Made by a program: the position numbers and the translations under genes
The notes under the pieces: model-generated
The model's database searches: none
What the model was told of the DNA's origin: nothing
The model's input: the letters and a program-made list of their open reading frames with translations, nothing else
DNA from: Bradyrhizobium manausense
Lineage (GTDB): Bacteria; Pseudomonadota; Alphaproteobacteria; Rhizobiales; Xanthobacteraceae
Reading direction: 5' to 3'
NCBI RefSeq assembly: GCF_018131105.1
Contig: NZ_JAFCJI010000008.1
Coordinates: 25,737 to 89,736 of the forward strand
DNA length: 64,000 nucleotides
Shown here: positions 46,524 to 56,387 of the stretch, piece by piece
Numbering within the stretch: the stretch's first letter is position 1
How the letters are laid out: each line of letters begins with the position of its first letter

Positions 46524-47249
46524 ATGTTGCGAAAATTCCTGATTGCGCTGTCTTTGCTTTGCTTGCCCTCGCTGGCGCAGGCGGCCGACATCACCGGGAC
46601 CGCAAAGGTCCGCGACGGCGATTCCGTCCTGATCGGCAGCACGCGGATCCGGCTCGGCGGCATCGATGCACCCTCGGTCGACCAGCTCTGCCTCAACACC
46701 AAGACCGAACGCTGGACCTGCGGCGTCGCCGCACGCGACGAGCTCGCCAAATTCAGCGAGGGCAAGACCTGGGTTTGCCATGCCCGCTCGATCGACCGGC
46801 GCGGCCGCACCGTGGCGCGCTGCGAAGTCGGCGGCGAGGACATCCAGAAATGGCTGGTGCGCAACGGCTGGGCGCTGGCCTATGTCCGCCTCTCGAAGGA
46901 CTACCAGGCCGACGAAGCCGCTGCGCGCGAGGCCAAGGCCGGGATGTGGCAGGGCGCCTTCATCGCCCCCTGGGACTGGCGCGTGCGCAACAAGAAGACG
47001 GCGATCCTGGGCGCCACCAAGCCGCCGGAAGGCGCCCGTGCGGTTCTGCTGGCCTCGGCCTCCGGGCCGGTCGCGCCCTCGCCGGACTGCACCATCAAGG
47101 GCAACGTCAACACCGCAGGCGAGTGCATCTACCACACCAAGACCAGCCGCTGGTACACCCAGATCAAGATGAATATCAGCAAGGGCACCCGCTGGTTCTG
47201 TTCGGTCGAGGAGGCGGAGGCCGCTGGCTGCCGCGAGACCAAGAGATAA
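46524..47249 (+). CDS. Secreted thermonuclease-family protein
   Basis: 241 residues with a signal peptide (MLRKFLIALSLLCLPSLAQA). The staphylococcal-nuclease-like domain shows DGDSVLIGSTRIRLGGIDAP (Asp and Arg of the site), ARDELAKF and IDRRGRTVARCEV. A second C-terminal part with four Cys (APSPDCTIKGNVNTAGECIY, then WFCSVEEAEAAGC) looks disulfide-bonded and is common in related alphaproteobacterial proteins. Acts outside the cytoplasm. Confidence 0.9.
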   Translation: MLRKFLIALSLLCLPSLAQAADITGTAKVRDGDSVLIGSTRIRLGGIDAPSVDQLCLNTKTERWTCGVAARDELAKFSEGKTWVCHARSIDRRGRTVARCEVGGEDIQKWLVRNGWALAYVRLSKDYQADEAAAREAKAGMWQGAFIAPWDWRVRNKKTAILGATKPPEGARAVLLASASGPVAPSPDCTIKGNVNTAGECIYHTKTSRWYTQIKMNISKGTRWFCSVEEAEAAGCRETKR

Positions 47250-47354
47250 GAGCCTCAGACCTGCATTTTGCGCGCTTTTCTCGGGCCGCCGGGCCGCGTA
47301 AAAGTGTTGTTACAGCGACCCACCATCCGTCTTCACGACACAAGGAAGATAGCA

Positions 47355-48542
47355 ATGACCGTTCGCGCGGGCCGGGAGTTTCTGGCCATCCCCGGGCCCA
47401 CCACGATGCCTGACGCGGTGCTGCAGGCAATGCATCGCCCGGCGATCGACATCTACTCGAAACAGATGACCGATCTGACCGACGGCCTGCTCCGGGACAT
47501 CTCGAAACTGTTTGCGACCAAGGGCAAGTCCTACATCTATATCGCCAACGGTCACGGCGCCTGGGAAGCGGCGCTGAGCAACGTGCTGTCGCGCGGCGAC
47601 AAGGTGCTGGTGCTGGAGAGCGGACGCTTCGCGATCGGTTGGGGAAATGCGGCGTCGCTGATGGGCGCCGAGGTCGAGGTGCTCAAGGGCGACTGGCGCC
47701 GTGCGGTTCGGCCGCATGAGGTCGAGGAGCGGCTGCGCCGCGACACCGAACACAAGATCAAGGCCGTCGTCGTCGTCCAGATCGACACCGCCTCGGGCGT
47801 GCAGAACGACATCGAGGCGATCGGCAAGGCGATCAGGGCGGCCGGCCATCCCGCACTCTACATGGTCGACACCGTCGCTTCGCTCGGCTGCATGCCGTTC
47901 GAGATGGACAAATGGGGCGTCGACGTCGCGATGTCCGGCTCGCAGAAGGGCCTGATGACGCCGCCCGGCCTCGGCTTCGTCTCCGCTGGCGCGCGCGCAC
48001 TGGAAGCGCACAAGACTGCGAACATGTCGACACCCTATTGGAGCTGGAGCGAGCGCGAAGGCACCGAGCATTATCGCAAATATGCCGGCACAGCGCCGGT
48101 GCATCTCCTGTTCGCGCTGCGCCAGGCCATCGACCTCCTGCACGAGGAAGGCCTGGAGAACGCGTTCCGCCGCCACGCTTTGCTCGGCGAAGCCACGCGC
48201 CGCGCTGTCGGCGCATGGTCGGAGGGCCAGGTGCTCGGCTTCAACGTTGCGGAAGCCAACGAACGTTCCAACACCGTGACCACGGTCACCATGACCACCG
48301 GCCACGATCCCGCGTTGCTGCAACGCTATTGCAAGGAGAAGTGCGGCGTCGTGCTCGGCACCGGCATCGGCGATCTCTCGGGCCAGGCCTTCCGCATCGC
48401 CCATATGGGCCATGTCAACGCGCCGATGTTGCTCGGCACGCTCGGTGTCATCGAGATCGGCCTCAACGCGCTGAAGATCCCGCACGGCAAGGGTGGGCTC
48501 GAGGCCGCTGTGTCGTATCTCGGCGAGCAGGTGGCGGTGTAG
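47355..48542 (+). CDS. Serine-glyoxylate aminotransferase family protein
   Basis: 395 residues, a class V PLP aminotransferase. It starts REFLAIPGPTTMPDAVLQAM, has the PLP Asp in LYMVDTVASLGCMPFEMD and the PLP Lys198 in SGSQKGLMTPPGLGF. The sequence type suits alanine- or serine-glyoxylate transfer, which links glycine/serine and glyoxylate metabolism (serine cycle). No other serine-cycle genes are nearby. ATG after AAGGAAG. Confidence 0.9.
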   Translation: MTVRAGREFLAIPGPTTMPDAVLQAMHRPAIDIYSKQMTDLTDGLLRDISKLFATKGKSYIYIANGHGAWEAALSNVLSRGDKVLVLESGRFAIGWGNAASLMGAEVEVLKGDWRRAVRPHEVEERLRRDTEHKIKAVVVVQIDTASGVQNDIEAIGKAIRAAGHPALYMVDTVASLGCMPFEMDKWGVDVAMSGSQKGLMTPPGLGFVSAGARALEAHKTANMSTPYWSWSEREGTEHYRKYAGTAPVHLLFALRQAIDLLHEEGLENAFRRHALLGEATRRAVGAWSEGQVLGFNVAEANERSNTVTTVTMTTGHDPALLQRYCKEKCGVVLGTGIGDLSGQAFRIAHMGHVNAPMLLGTLGVIEIGLNALKIPHGKGGLEAAVSYLGEQVAV

Positions 48543-48569
48543 GGCGGAGGCGCAGCTACAAACTCCAAT

Positions 48570-48696
48570 GTCGTCCCGGCGCAGGCCGGGACCCATACCG
48601 TGTGATCTCACGATAAGACGCGGTCGAAGTACCGAAGCTATTCACTTCGTCACACTCCTCCCTGTGGTTATGGATCCCGGCCTGCGCCGGGACGAC
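48570..48696. repeat. Long inverted repeat with perfect 22-base arms
   Basis: Arms at 48570-48591 and 48675-48696 are exact complements (GTCGTCCCGGCGCAGGCCGG at the start). The 83-base spacer holds further partial complements. Lies between convergent genes. Confidence 0.8.
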
Positions 48697-48713
48697 GGCG
48701 GAGTGTTTGGCGA

Positions 48714-49814
48714 CTACTGCGGCACCCGATACACCTCGACCTGCGCCTTCAGCTCATCCAGCGATGCGAGCGGCTTGTTCGGGTCGACCCGGTATTGCCC
48801 ACTCGCCAGCCACGACAACACCTTCGCATCCACCACGGGCGAGTGATGGATGACGTCGCCGTAATTGCCGAGGTCGTGCGTCACGGCCTTGATCGCGCGG
48901 AAATCGTGAAGGCGCACATTCGGAAGCTGCGTCAGGCGCTGCGCAATGTGCGCGGTGAGATCCATGACGATCTTCAGCGTCTCCGGCGAGGCGTCGCGCA
49001 TCGCGACGAACTGCAGGATCGAATAGGGCGGAAAGTAGATGTCGAAGCTCACGTCCGGATGGCGCGTAATCAGGCCGACGGCATCCTGCTCGAAATGCCG
49101 GACCATGGCGTCATAGTCGTAACCTTCGCCGAGAAAGCGGCTGCGCGAGGGCGCCGTGATGTAGGCGAAGGAGGCCAGCGCCTTCCCCGAATTGTAGTCG
49201 CGTGCGACGTCGAAATCCCGCGGCAGCGCGTAGATGTCGTCGATATCCGACAGCGCGAACTTGACGGGGAGATAAGGCGCGGCCTTCGTCAACGGATGCC
49301 GCAGCGGCGGGATCGACCGCAGCAGCGCGAACAGGGACTCCTTCGCCATCGCCGCGCTGAACAGATAAGACGCGATGCCTTTGGCCGTCCTGCGATAGAG
49401 ATCGACGGACAGATAGGGATCGGTCTCGATGTCCGCGGCATCGACAAAGATGAAATCGTCCATCTCCCAGATCACGCGCCGGGCGCCGCGATCGATCGCC
49501 TGCTCCAGCACGAAAGCCTGCTGGCGCGAATTGGAGCCGGTCATCGCCAGCTTGAGCGAATGCACACCGAGCACGCGGTCGACGTCGCTCTGGCGGAAAT
49601 GGATCGCAAGCGATGTGCCGATGAAGGCGGTGTCGAACGACTGGCTGCGGATCAGCCCGGCATTCTGCACGCGCGTATCGTTGGAATAGAAGGCCAGCCG
49701 CGAGGGACGAAACAATTGCAGGGGATCGACGAGATAGGTGAGCGTTGCCGCACCCAGCACGCAGGCAACGCTCGCGAGCAGAAGACGCTTCAGATGTATG
49801 AAGGTGCCGCGCAT
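48714..49814 (-). CDS. SGNH/DltD-AlgX-like partner of MBOAT
   Basis: 366 residues with an N-terminal membrane anchor (about 8-28) and a periplasmic part. FIGTSLAIHFRQSD could be the GDS-like nucleophile loop, and GNYGDVIHHSPVVD near the end resembles the Asp-His block of SGNH-fold acetylation partners (AlgX, DltD). Its ATG overlaps the MBOAT stop by one base (TGATG). Likely moves acyl groups delivered by the MBOAT onto an extracellular glycan. Confidence 0.8.
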   Translation of the reverse strand: MRGTFIHLKRLLLASVACVLGAATLTYLVDPLQLFRPSRLAFYSNDTRVQNAGLIRSQSFDTAFIGTSLAIHFRQSDVDRVLGVHSLKLAMTGSNSRQQAFVLEQAIDRGARRVIWEMDDFIFVDAADIETDPYLSVDLYRRTAKGIASYLFSAAMAKESLFALLRSIPPLRHPLTKAAPYLPVKFALSDIDDIYALPRDFDVARDYNSGKALASFAYITAPSRSRFLGEGYDYDAMVRHFEQDAVGLITRHPDVSFDIYFPPYSILQFVAMRDASPETLKIVMDLTAHIAQRLTQLPNVRLHDFRAIKAVTHDLGNYGDVIHHSPVVDAKVLSWLASGQYRVDPNKPLASLDELKAQVEVYRVPQ

Positions 49815-51250
49815 CAGAACCGGAAGTAGATGAATTCGCTGTGGCTCTGGATGCCCAGGATGCCGAAGGCAAGCACGAGCGACGCGCCGTAGAGCATCAG
49901 AGGCCGCATGCCCCCTGCCCGCAAGGCCTCGCCGACCCGCCGATTGCCGTGATCGTAGCCCATGATGTCTTGCGTGTTCGGCGCCAGCCACACCAGCGAG
50001 GCATAGATTGCGACGAGCACGAGCGCTGCGATCTCCTCGCGGCCGAAGACGATATTCGCTGGATCAGCCATGGCGCGGAGCACCCGCAGCGCCCATTCCA
50101 AACTCACGGCACGGAAAAATACCCATGCGACGACGATGGCGAGGAACGTCAGCACGGCCCCGGCGACGCGGGTCGGACGTGCAAGCGCCAACGGCATGTT
50201 CGGCATCAGTGCATTGAAAGCGTGATTGACGCAGAGATAGGCACCGTGCAGCGCGCCCCACGCGACAAACGTCCAGGCCGCGCCGTGCCAGAGCCCGCCG
50301 AGCAGCATCGTGATCATCAGATTGACGTAGCGCAGCACCCGGCCGCGCCTGTTCCCTCCGAGCGGGATGTAGAGATAGTCGCGCAAGAACTGCGACAGCG
50401 TCATGTGCCAGCGGCGCCAGAACTCGACGATGCTGGTGGCTTTGTAAGGCGAGTTGAAGTTGACCGGCAGGAAAATGCCGAACATCAGCGATATTCCGAT
50501 CGCCATGTCGGAATAGCCGGAGAAGTCGAAATAGAGCTGGAACGTGTAGGCGAGCGCGCCAAGCCAGGCCTGGTCGAAGCTCGGCGAACGCGTTTCGAAG
50601 GCGAGCGCGACCAGCGGCTGGATGCCGTCGGCAAGGCAGGTCTTCTTGAACAGGCCGATCGCGAAGATGATGACGCCGCACAGGATCAGATGCGCGTCGG
50701 GATGCTTGGTTTCCTCCCGCTCGAATTGCGGGATCATGTCCTTGTGGTGGAGGATCGGCCCCGCGATCAGATGCGGAAAATAGGTCACGAACAGCGCATA
50801 ATGCGGCAGCGCATAGGCCGCGACCTGGCCACGATACGCGTCCACCAGGAACGCAATCTGCGTGAACGTGTAGAAGGAGATACCGACCGGCAGCAGGATG
50901 TGGACCGCAACATGCGTGCCGAATAACGCGTTGAAATTCTCCATGGCAAAGCCGGCATATTTGAAGATGCCCAGCACCAGGAGATCGCCGGCAACGCCGA
51001 GCGCGAGCGCGGCCTTTCGTTGCGAGGGGCCAAGCTTCGCCACGATGAGGAGATGGCCGATACCGTAGTTGAAGGCAATCGAGATGAGCAGCAGGGCCAC
51101 GAACTGCCAGTTGCCGATGGCGTAGAAGGCGACCGAGGCCAGCGCCAGCCAGATCACCGGGGCGAGATTGCCGCGCCGCCCCAGCCCAAAATAGCCGGCC
51201 AGCACGATCGGCAGGAACAGCAGGATGAACGGGTAGGAATTGAACAGCAT
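49814..51250 (-). CDS. MBOAT family O-acyltransferase (AlgI/DltB-like)
   Basis: 478 residues, about 11 membrane helices. The family marks are FWRRWHMTLSQFLRDYLYIPLGGNR and GGLWHGAAWTFVAWGALHG with the catalytic His. Such proteins pass acyl groups across the inner membrane for acetylation of exopolysaccharide or other glycans. Starts MLFNSYPFILLFLPIV, typical of AlgI-like proteins. Co-transcribed with the SGNH-like partner. Confidence 0.93.
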   Translation of the reverse strand: MLFNSYPFILLFLPIVLAGYFGLGRRGNLAPVIWLALASVAFYAIGNWQFVALLLISIAFNYGIGHLLIVAKLGPSQRKAALALGVAGDLLVLGIFKYAGFAMENFNALFGTHVAVHILLPVGISFYTFTQIAFLVDAYRGQVAAYALPHYALFVTYFPHLIAGPILHHKDMIPQFEREETKHPDAHLILCGVIIFAIGLFKKTCLADGIQPLVALAFETRSPSFDQAWLGALAYTFQLYFDFSGYSDMAIGISLMFGIFLPVNFNSPYKATSIVEFWRRWHMTLSQFLRDYLYIPLGGNRRGRVLRYVNLMITMLLGGLWHGAAWTFVAWGALHGAYLCVNHAFNALMPNMPLALARPTRVAGAVLTFLAIVVAWVFFRAVSLEWALRVLRAMADPANIVFGREEIAALVLVAIYASLVWLAPNTQDIMGYDHGNRRVGEALRAGGMRPLMLYGASLVLAFGILGIQSHSEFIYFRF

Positions 51251-51376
51251 CAGGCTGGACCGGCGGCAGGAGGATCGTCCCTCAAAGCACACATAGGATC
51301 GATCAACAACCCGGCGACTTGAAGCAGCGGCGCTGGCAATTCGCGGAAGCGGGACGATATAAGGTGGAACACGCAG

Positions 51377-53491
51377 TTGAATGAGGATCGAGTGACCCAG
51401 GCCAAGACACCTTCCCAGCCCCCCGTCGCCCCACGCCGGCCGCATTCCTTTACCCACCACGGCATCGCCGTGACCGACGACTATGCCTGGCTGAAGGACG
51501 CGAAATGGCAGGAGGTGCTGCGCGACCCTGCGGTGCTAGATCCTGATATCCGCAAATATCTCGATGAAGAGAACAAATACACCGAGAGCCTGCTTGGCCA
51601 CACCGCAGCGCTACAGAAGACGCTGGTGCGCGAGATGCGCGGACGCATCAAGGAAGATGATTCCAGCGTGCCGTCGCCGGACGGACCATTCGCGTATTTC
51701 CGCAAATTCCGTGAGGGCGGGCAGCATGAAATGTTCGGCCGCATGCCGCGCGACGGCGGCGAGGGCCAGATCGTGCTCGATGGCGATGCGCTCGCCAAGG
51801 ACCACAAATATTTCAAGTTCGGCGGCAGCCGCCACTCGGACGACCACAAGCTCCAGGCCTGGAGCGCGGACACCAAGGGATCGGAATATTTCACGATCCG
51901 CGTCCGCGACTGGGCTAGCGGCAAAGACCTCGACGATGTCGTCGAGGAGACCGATGGCGGCGTTGTCTGGAGCAAGGATGCGAAATCCTTCTTCTATGTG
52001 AAGCTCGACGACAACCATCGCCCGATGCAGGTGTGGCGCCACAAGCTCGGCACCAGGCAGGCCGACGACGCGCTGGTCTATGAGGAGCAGGATTCCGGCT
52101 GGTTCACCCATTTGCACGAGAGCACCAGCGGCCGCTTCTGCGTGATCGCCGGCGGCGACCACGAAACGAGCGAGCAGCGGCTGATCGATCTCGCCAACCC
52201 CACGGTGCCGCCGCGCCTGGTCGCGGCGCGCGAGGAAGGCGTGCAATATTCCCTGGCTGACCGCGGCGACGAATTGTTCATCCTCACCAATGCCGACGAC
52301 GCCATCGACTTCAAGATCGTCACCGCACCGCTTGGCGCGCCCGAGCGCAAGAACTGGCGCGACTTGATCCCGTATCGTCCCGGTATCTACATCATCGACC
52401 TCGACCTCTATGCCGGCCACCTGGTGCGGCTGGAGCGCGCCAACGCGCTGCCGGCGATCGTGATCCGCGAGCTCGCCGGCGGAGAGGAACACGCCATCGC
52501 CTTCGACGAGGCCGCTTATTCGCTCGATACGATGGGCTCCTACGAATTCGACACGACGACTTTGCGCTTTGCTTATTCGTCGATGACGACGCCGTCGGAA
52601 GTCTATGATTACGACATGGCGAAGCGGACGCGCACCCTTCGCAAGCGCCAGGAGATTCCATCCGGCCACAACGCCGCCGATTACGTCACCACGCGTATCA
52701 TGGCCAAGGCACATGACGGCGCCGAGGTGCCGGTCTCGATTCTCTATCGCCGAGGCCTGAAGCTGGACGGCGCGGCTCCGCTCTTGCTCTACGGCTACGG
52801 CTCCTATGGAATGGCCATGCCGGCCTCGTTCAACGCCAACCGCCTGTCGCTGGTTGACCGCGGCTTCGTCTATGCCATCGCCCACATCCGCGGCGGCGCC
52901 GACAAGGGCTGGGGCTGGTATCTCGACGGCAAGCGCGAGAAGAAGACGAACTCGTTCGACGATTTTGCCGCCAGCGCCCGCGCGCTGATCGACGCGAAAT
53001 ACACCGGTGCAAAACGCATCGTTGGCCATGGCGGCTCGGCCGGCGGCATGCTGATGGGCGCCGTCGCCAACCGCGCCGGCGAATTGTTCGCCGGCATCGT
53101 CGCCGAAGTGCCGTTCGTCGACGTTCTCAACACCATGCTCGATGACACGCTGCCGCTGACGCCGCCGGAATGGCCCGAATGGGGCAACCCGATCGAGAGC
53201 GAGAGGGATTTTCGCACCATCCTGTCCTATTCGCCCTACGACAATGTCGCGGCAAAGGACTATCCGGCGGTCCTGGCGATGGGTGGCTTGACCGATCCGC
53301 GCGTCACCTATTGGGAGCCCGCCAAATGGATCGCCCGCCTGCGCGCAACCATGACCGGCGGCGGCCCGGTGCTGTTGCGCACCAACATGGGCGCAGGCCA
53401 CGGCGGCGCGTCGGGGCGCTTCGATCGGCTCGATGAAGTCGCGATCGTCTACGCGTTCGCGCTGTGGGCGACGGGGATGGCAGAGGCGTAG
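51377..53491 (+). CDS. ptrB: Oligopeptidase B (S9A serine peptidase)
   Basis: 704 residues. An N-terminal beta-propeller (about 75-420) covers a C-terminal alpha/beta-hydrolase. The catalytic Ser554 lies in GHGGSAGGML, the Asp region in GGLTDPRVTYWEPAKW and the His in GAGHGGASGRF. YGYGSYGMAMPASF and IAHIRGGADKGWGWYLDGK are typical. It cuts short peptides after Arg or Lys in the cytoplasm. Start: TTG used here, or GTG 5 codons later, which has a closer GAGGA. Confidence 0.94.
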   Translation: MNEDRVTQAKTPSQPPVAPRRPHSFTHHGIAVTDDYAWLKDAKWQEVLRDPAVLDPDIRKYLDEENKYTESLLGHTAALQKTLVREMRGRIKEDDSSVPSPDGPFAYFRKFREGGQHEMFGRMPRDGGEGQIVLDGDALAKDHKYFKFGGSRHSDDHKLQAWSADTKGSEYFTIRVRDWASGKDLDDVVEETDGGVVWSKDAKSFFYVKLDDNHRPMQVWRHKLGTRQADDALVYEEQDSGWFTHLHESTSGRFCVIAGGDHETSEQRLIDLANPTVPPRLVAAREEGVQYSLADRGDELFILTNADDAIDFKIVTAPLGAPERKNWRDLIPYRPGIYIIDLDLYAGHLVRLERANALPAIVIRELAGGEEHAIAFDEAAYSLDTMGSYEFDTTTLRFAYSSMTTPSEVYDYDMAKRTRTLRKRQEIPSGHNAADYVTTRIMAKAHDGAEVPVSILYRRGLKLDGAAPLLLYGYGSYGMAMPASFNANRLSLVDRGFVYAIAHIRGGADKGWGWYLDGKREKKTNSFDDFAASARALIDAKYTGAKRIVGHGGSAGGMLMGAVANRAGELFAGIVAEVPFVDVLNTMLDDTLPLTPPEWPEWGNPIESERDFRTILSYSPYDNVAAKDYPAVLAMGGLTDPRVTYWEPAKWIARLRATMTGGGPVLLRTNMGAGHGGASGRFDRLDEVAIVYAFALWATGMAEA

Positions 53492-53496
53492 CTCCC

Positions 53497-53529
53497 TAGC
53501 CCGGATGGAGCGCAGCGAAATCCGGGCTA
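53497..53529. repeat. Dispersed hairpin repeat, TAGCCCGGATGGAGCGCAGC type
   Basis: Perfect 9-base arms TAGCCCGGA / TCCGGGCTA between convergent genes. This sequence is a known repeat type in Bradyrhizobium and Rhodopseudomonas. Confidence 0.8.
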
Positions 53530-53551
53530 CGGGATCCGCGTTGTTGCCGTA

Positions 53552-54271
53552 CTACCTCCCGTTCTTTTTACGCCACGCCGCGAAGTCGGTGAGTGTCTGC
53601 GGATCGGTCGCGGGATAGAGGCCGAAAATGCCGCGCCCTTTGCCGACTTCCTCGGTGACGAAGTCCTCGAACGCGGTCATCTCGAAGGTTTCGTTGGCGA
53701 TCTCGTCGGCGAGGTGCGCGGGGATCACGATGACGCCGTCGGCATCGCCCAGAATGACGTCGCCGGGAAACACCGGCGCATCACCGCAGCCGATGGGAAC
53801 GTTGATCTCGATCGCCTGGTGCAGCGTCAGATTGGTCGGCGCTGAGGGGCGATGATGATAGGCGGGGATGCCGAGCTTGGCGATCTCGGCGGAATCGCGA
53901 AAGCCGCCGTCGGTGACGACGCCGGCGACGCCGCGCTTCATCAACCGCGTCACTAGGATCGCGCCGGCCGACGCCGCGCGCGCATCCTTGCGGCTGTCCA
54001 TCACCAGCACGCTACCTGCCGGACAATCCTCGACCGCCTTGCGCTGCGGGTGGGAACGATCCTTGAAGACGTCGATCGTATTGAGATCCTCCCGCGCCGG
54101 CATGTAGCGCAGCGTGAAGGCCTCACCGACCATGGTCGGCTGATCGGCGCCGAGCGGGTGCACATCCTGGATCATTTGGATGCGCAGGCCGCGCTTGAAC
54201 AGCGCGGTCGCGACGGTGGCGGTCGAGACGGATTTGAGCTTGCTGCGGGTGGCTTCCGAAAGTTTAGTCAT
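53552..54271 (-). CDS. RraA/DlpA-like family protein
   Basis: 239 residues with the RraA fold signature: the PAGSVLVMDSRKDARAASAG stretch and GVVTDGGFRDS, which hold the residues that bind metal and oxaloacetate-type acids in related aldolases. Longer than classical RraA (about 160 residues), in the group often called ribonuclease activity regulator but better seen as keto-acid aldolase-like. Lies downstream of the sugar-acid dehydratase in the same direction, so a shared sugar-acid path is likely. Confidence 0.85.
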   Translation of the reverse strand: MTKLSEATRSKLKSVSTATVATALFKRGLRIQMIQDVHPLGADQPTMVGEAFTLRYMPAREDLNTIDVFKDRSHPQRKAVEDCPAGSVLVMDSRKDARAASAGAILVTRLMKRGVAGVVTDGGFRDSAEIAKLGIPAYHHRPSAPTNLTLHQAIEINVPIGCGDAPVFPGDVILGDADGVIVIPAHLADEIANETFEMTAFEDFVTEEVGKGRGIFGLYPATDPQTLTDFAAWRKKNGR

Positions 54272-54289
54272 CTCACACTCTCTCTGGTC

Positions 54290-54388
54290 GTCATTCCGGG
54301 GCATCGCTAAGTGATGAGCCCGGAATCCATAACCACGATCGGGAGTATGGATTCCAGGCGCGCGCCAATTGGCGCACCCCGGAATGAC
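54290..54388. repeat. Dispersed hairpin repeat, GTCATTCCGGG type
   Basis: Arms GTCATTCCGGGG / CCCCGGAATGAC frame internal complements (AATCCATA / TATGGATT, CGCGCCAATTGGCGC). It lies in the gap between two tandem genes. Confidence 0.8.
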
Positions 54389-54394
54389 AGGTGG

Positions 54395-56131
54395 CTAGTA
54401 AATCGACGGCTCGCCGATCGGCGCGCCGAAATCTGTCTCGAGGAAATCGAAGTCGCAGCCGTCATTGGCCTGCTTGATGTGCTTGGTGAACATCCAGCCA
54501 TAGCCGCGCTCGAAGCGGCGCTCGGGCTGCTTCCAGGCGGCGCGGCGCTTGGCGAGTTCGGCTTCGGAGACATCGAGATTGATGGTGCGCGCGGCGACGT
54601 CGAGCGTGATGCGGTCGCCGTTCTGCACCAGCGCCAGCGGACCGCCGATATACGACTCCGGCGAGACGTGCAGGATGCAGGCGCCGTAACTGGTGCCGCT
54701 CATGCGCGCGTCCGAGATGCGCACCATGTCGCGCACGCCCTGCTTCACGAGCTTGGTCGGGATCGGCAGCATACCCCATTCCGGCATGCCCGGTCCGCCC
54801 TGCGGCCCGGCATTGCGCAGGATGAGGATGTGGTCCTCGGTGACATCAAGATTGAGATCGTCGACCGCCTTCTTCATCGCGGGATAGTCGTCGAACACCA
54901 GCGCAGGCCCGGTGTGCTTGAGGAAGCGCGGCGCGCAGGCTGACGGCTTGATGACGCAGCCGTCCGGCGCGAGGTTGCCCTTGAGCACGGCGAGTGCACC
55001 TTCCTTGTAGATGGGATTAGTAACGGAGCGGATCACGTCGGCATTGTGCACCTCGGCGCCGTCGATGTTCTCGCCAAGGGTCTTGCCGCTCACCGTGATG
55101 CAATCGAGGTGCAGATGGTCCTTGATTTGACCCATCAGCGCCGGCAGACCACCGGCATAGAAGAAGTCTTCCATCAGATAGGCATCGCCGCTCGGACGGA
55201 CATTGGCGATCACGGGCACCTTGCGGCTCGCAATCTCGAAATCGTCGAGCCCGATATCCTGGCCGGCGCGGCGGGCCTGCGCGATCAGATGGATGATCGC
55301 GTTAGTCGAGCAGCCCATCGCCATCGCGACCGCAATCGCGTTCTCGAAGGCCTTGCGCGTCTGGATCGTCTTCGGCGTCAGATCTTCCCACACCATCTCG
55401 ACGATGCGTCGGCCGCATTCAGAGGCCATGCGGATGTGATTGGCGTCGGCCGCGGGAATCGAGGAAGCGCCCGGCAGCGTCATGCCGATCGCTTCCGCGA
55501 TCGCGGTCATGGTCGAGGCCGTGCCCATAGTCATGCAGGTGCCGTAGCTGCGGGCGATGCCTGCCTCGATGTCGAGCCAGTCCTTGTCGGAGATCTTTCC
55601 AGCGCGCCGCTCGTCCCAGTATTTCCAGCCGTCGGAGCCGGAGCCGAGCGTCTTGCCCTTCCAGTTGCCGCGCAGCATCGGACCCGCCGGCAGATAGATT
55701 GCCGGAATGTTCATCGAGGTTGCGCCGAGCAGCAGCGCCGGCGTGGTCTTGTCGCAGCCGCCCATCAGCACCACCCCGTCAACGGGATGGCTGCGCAGCA
55801 GCTCCTCGGCCTCCATCGCAAGGAGATTGCGATACAGCATCGTGGTCGGCTTCAGCAGCGATTCCGAGAGCGACAGCGCCGGCAATTCCACCGGCAGGCC
55901 GCCCGCCATCAGGATGCCACGCTTGACGTCCTCGACGCGTGACTTGAAGTGCATGTGGCAGGGCTGCGCGTCCGACCAGGTGTTGATGATCGCGATGCAG
56001 GGCCGGTCCTTCCACTCCTCCGGGGCATAGCCCATCTGCATGGCGCGGGAGCGATGTCCGAACGAGCGAAGGTCGTCGGGCGCAAACCAGCGTGCGCTAC
56101 GGAGCTGATCGGGTGTTTTCTTCTTGGTCAT
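54395..56131 (-). CDS. IlvD/Edd family sugar-acid dehydratase (L-arabinonate dehydratase-like)
   Basis: 578 residues. It begins RSARWFAPDDLRSFGHRSRA, typical of L-arabinonate/other aldonate dehydratases rather than IlvD. The three cluster Cys regions are present: NTWSDAQPCH, GGCDKTTPA and GTCMTMGTAS, consistent with a [2Fe-2S] cluster and Mg. It removes water from an aldonic acid to give a 2-keto-3-deoxy acid. The RraA-like gene follows; no transporter or aldose dehydrogenase gene is adjacent. Confidence 0.9.
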   Translation of the reverse strand: MTKKKTPDQLRSARWFAPDDLRSFGHRSRAMQMGYAPEEWKDRPCIAIINTWSDAQPCHMHFKSRVEDVKRGILMAGGLPVELPALSLSESLLKPTTMLYRNLLAMEAEELLRSHPVDGVVLMGGCDKTTPALLLGATSMNIPAIYLPAGPMLRGNWKGKTLGSGSDGWKYWDERRAGKISDKDWLDIEAGIARSYGTCMTMGTASTMTAIAEAIGMTLPGASSIPAADANHIRMASECGRRIVEMVWEDLTPKTIQTRKAFENAIAVAMAMGCSTNAIIHLIAQARRAGQDIGLDDFEIASRKVPVIANVRPSGDAYLMEDFFYAGGLPALMGQIKDHLHLDCITVSGKTLGENIDGAEVHNADVIRSVTNPIYKEGALAVLKGNLAPDGCVIKPSACAPRFLKHTGPALVFDDYPAMKKAVDDLNLDVTEDHILILRNAGPQGGPGMPEWGMLPIPTKLVKQGVRDMVRISDARMSGTSYGACILHVSPESYIGGPLALVQNGDRITLDVAARTINLDVSEAELAKRRAAWKQPERRFERGYGWMFTKHIKQANDGCDFDFLETDFGAPIGEPSIY

Positions 56132-56387
56132 GGTCCTCGTCCGTCAGGAAATCTGCCCTGCTCTTCTCACAGGCCATCTCCCCCTCGCAAGGCGATCTGC
56201 ATCAGGCGAATAGAGCCCCTGTTATGCACGAAGGGGTGAATACGTTCTAGTGCAATGCAACATCAGGCGGGCCCGGGCCGGGGACCGCGAAGTGCTTGCA
56301 GGGCGGGCACAATCCGCGCAACAATTTCGTATTTGAAGCTTTGATTTGGGTCGGTGGGGGCATCCCGTCCGACCCGGAGGTTTTAGC

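Noticed and set aside
48600..48614. TGTGA followed by TCACG as another CRP-like site
   Set aside because: Spacer is 2 bases, not 6, and it lies inside a repeat between convergent genes.
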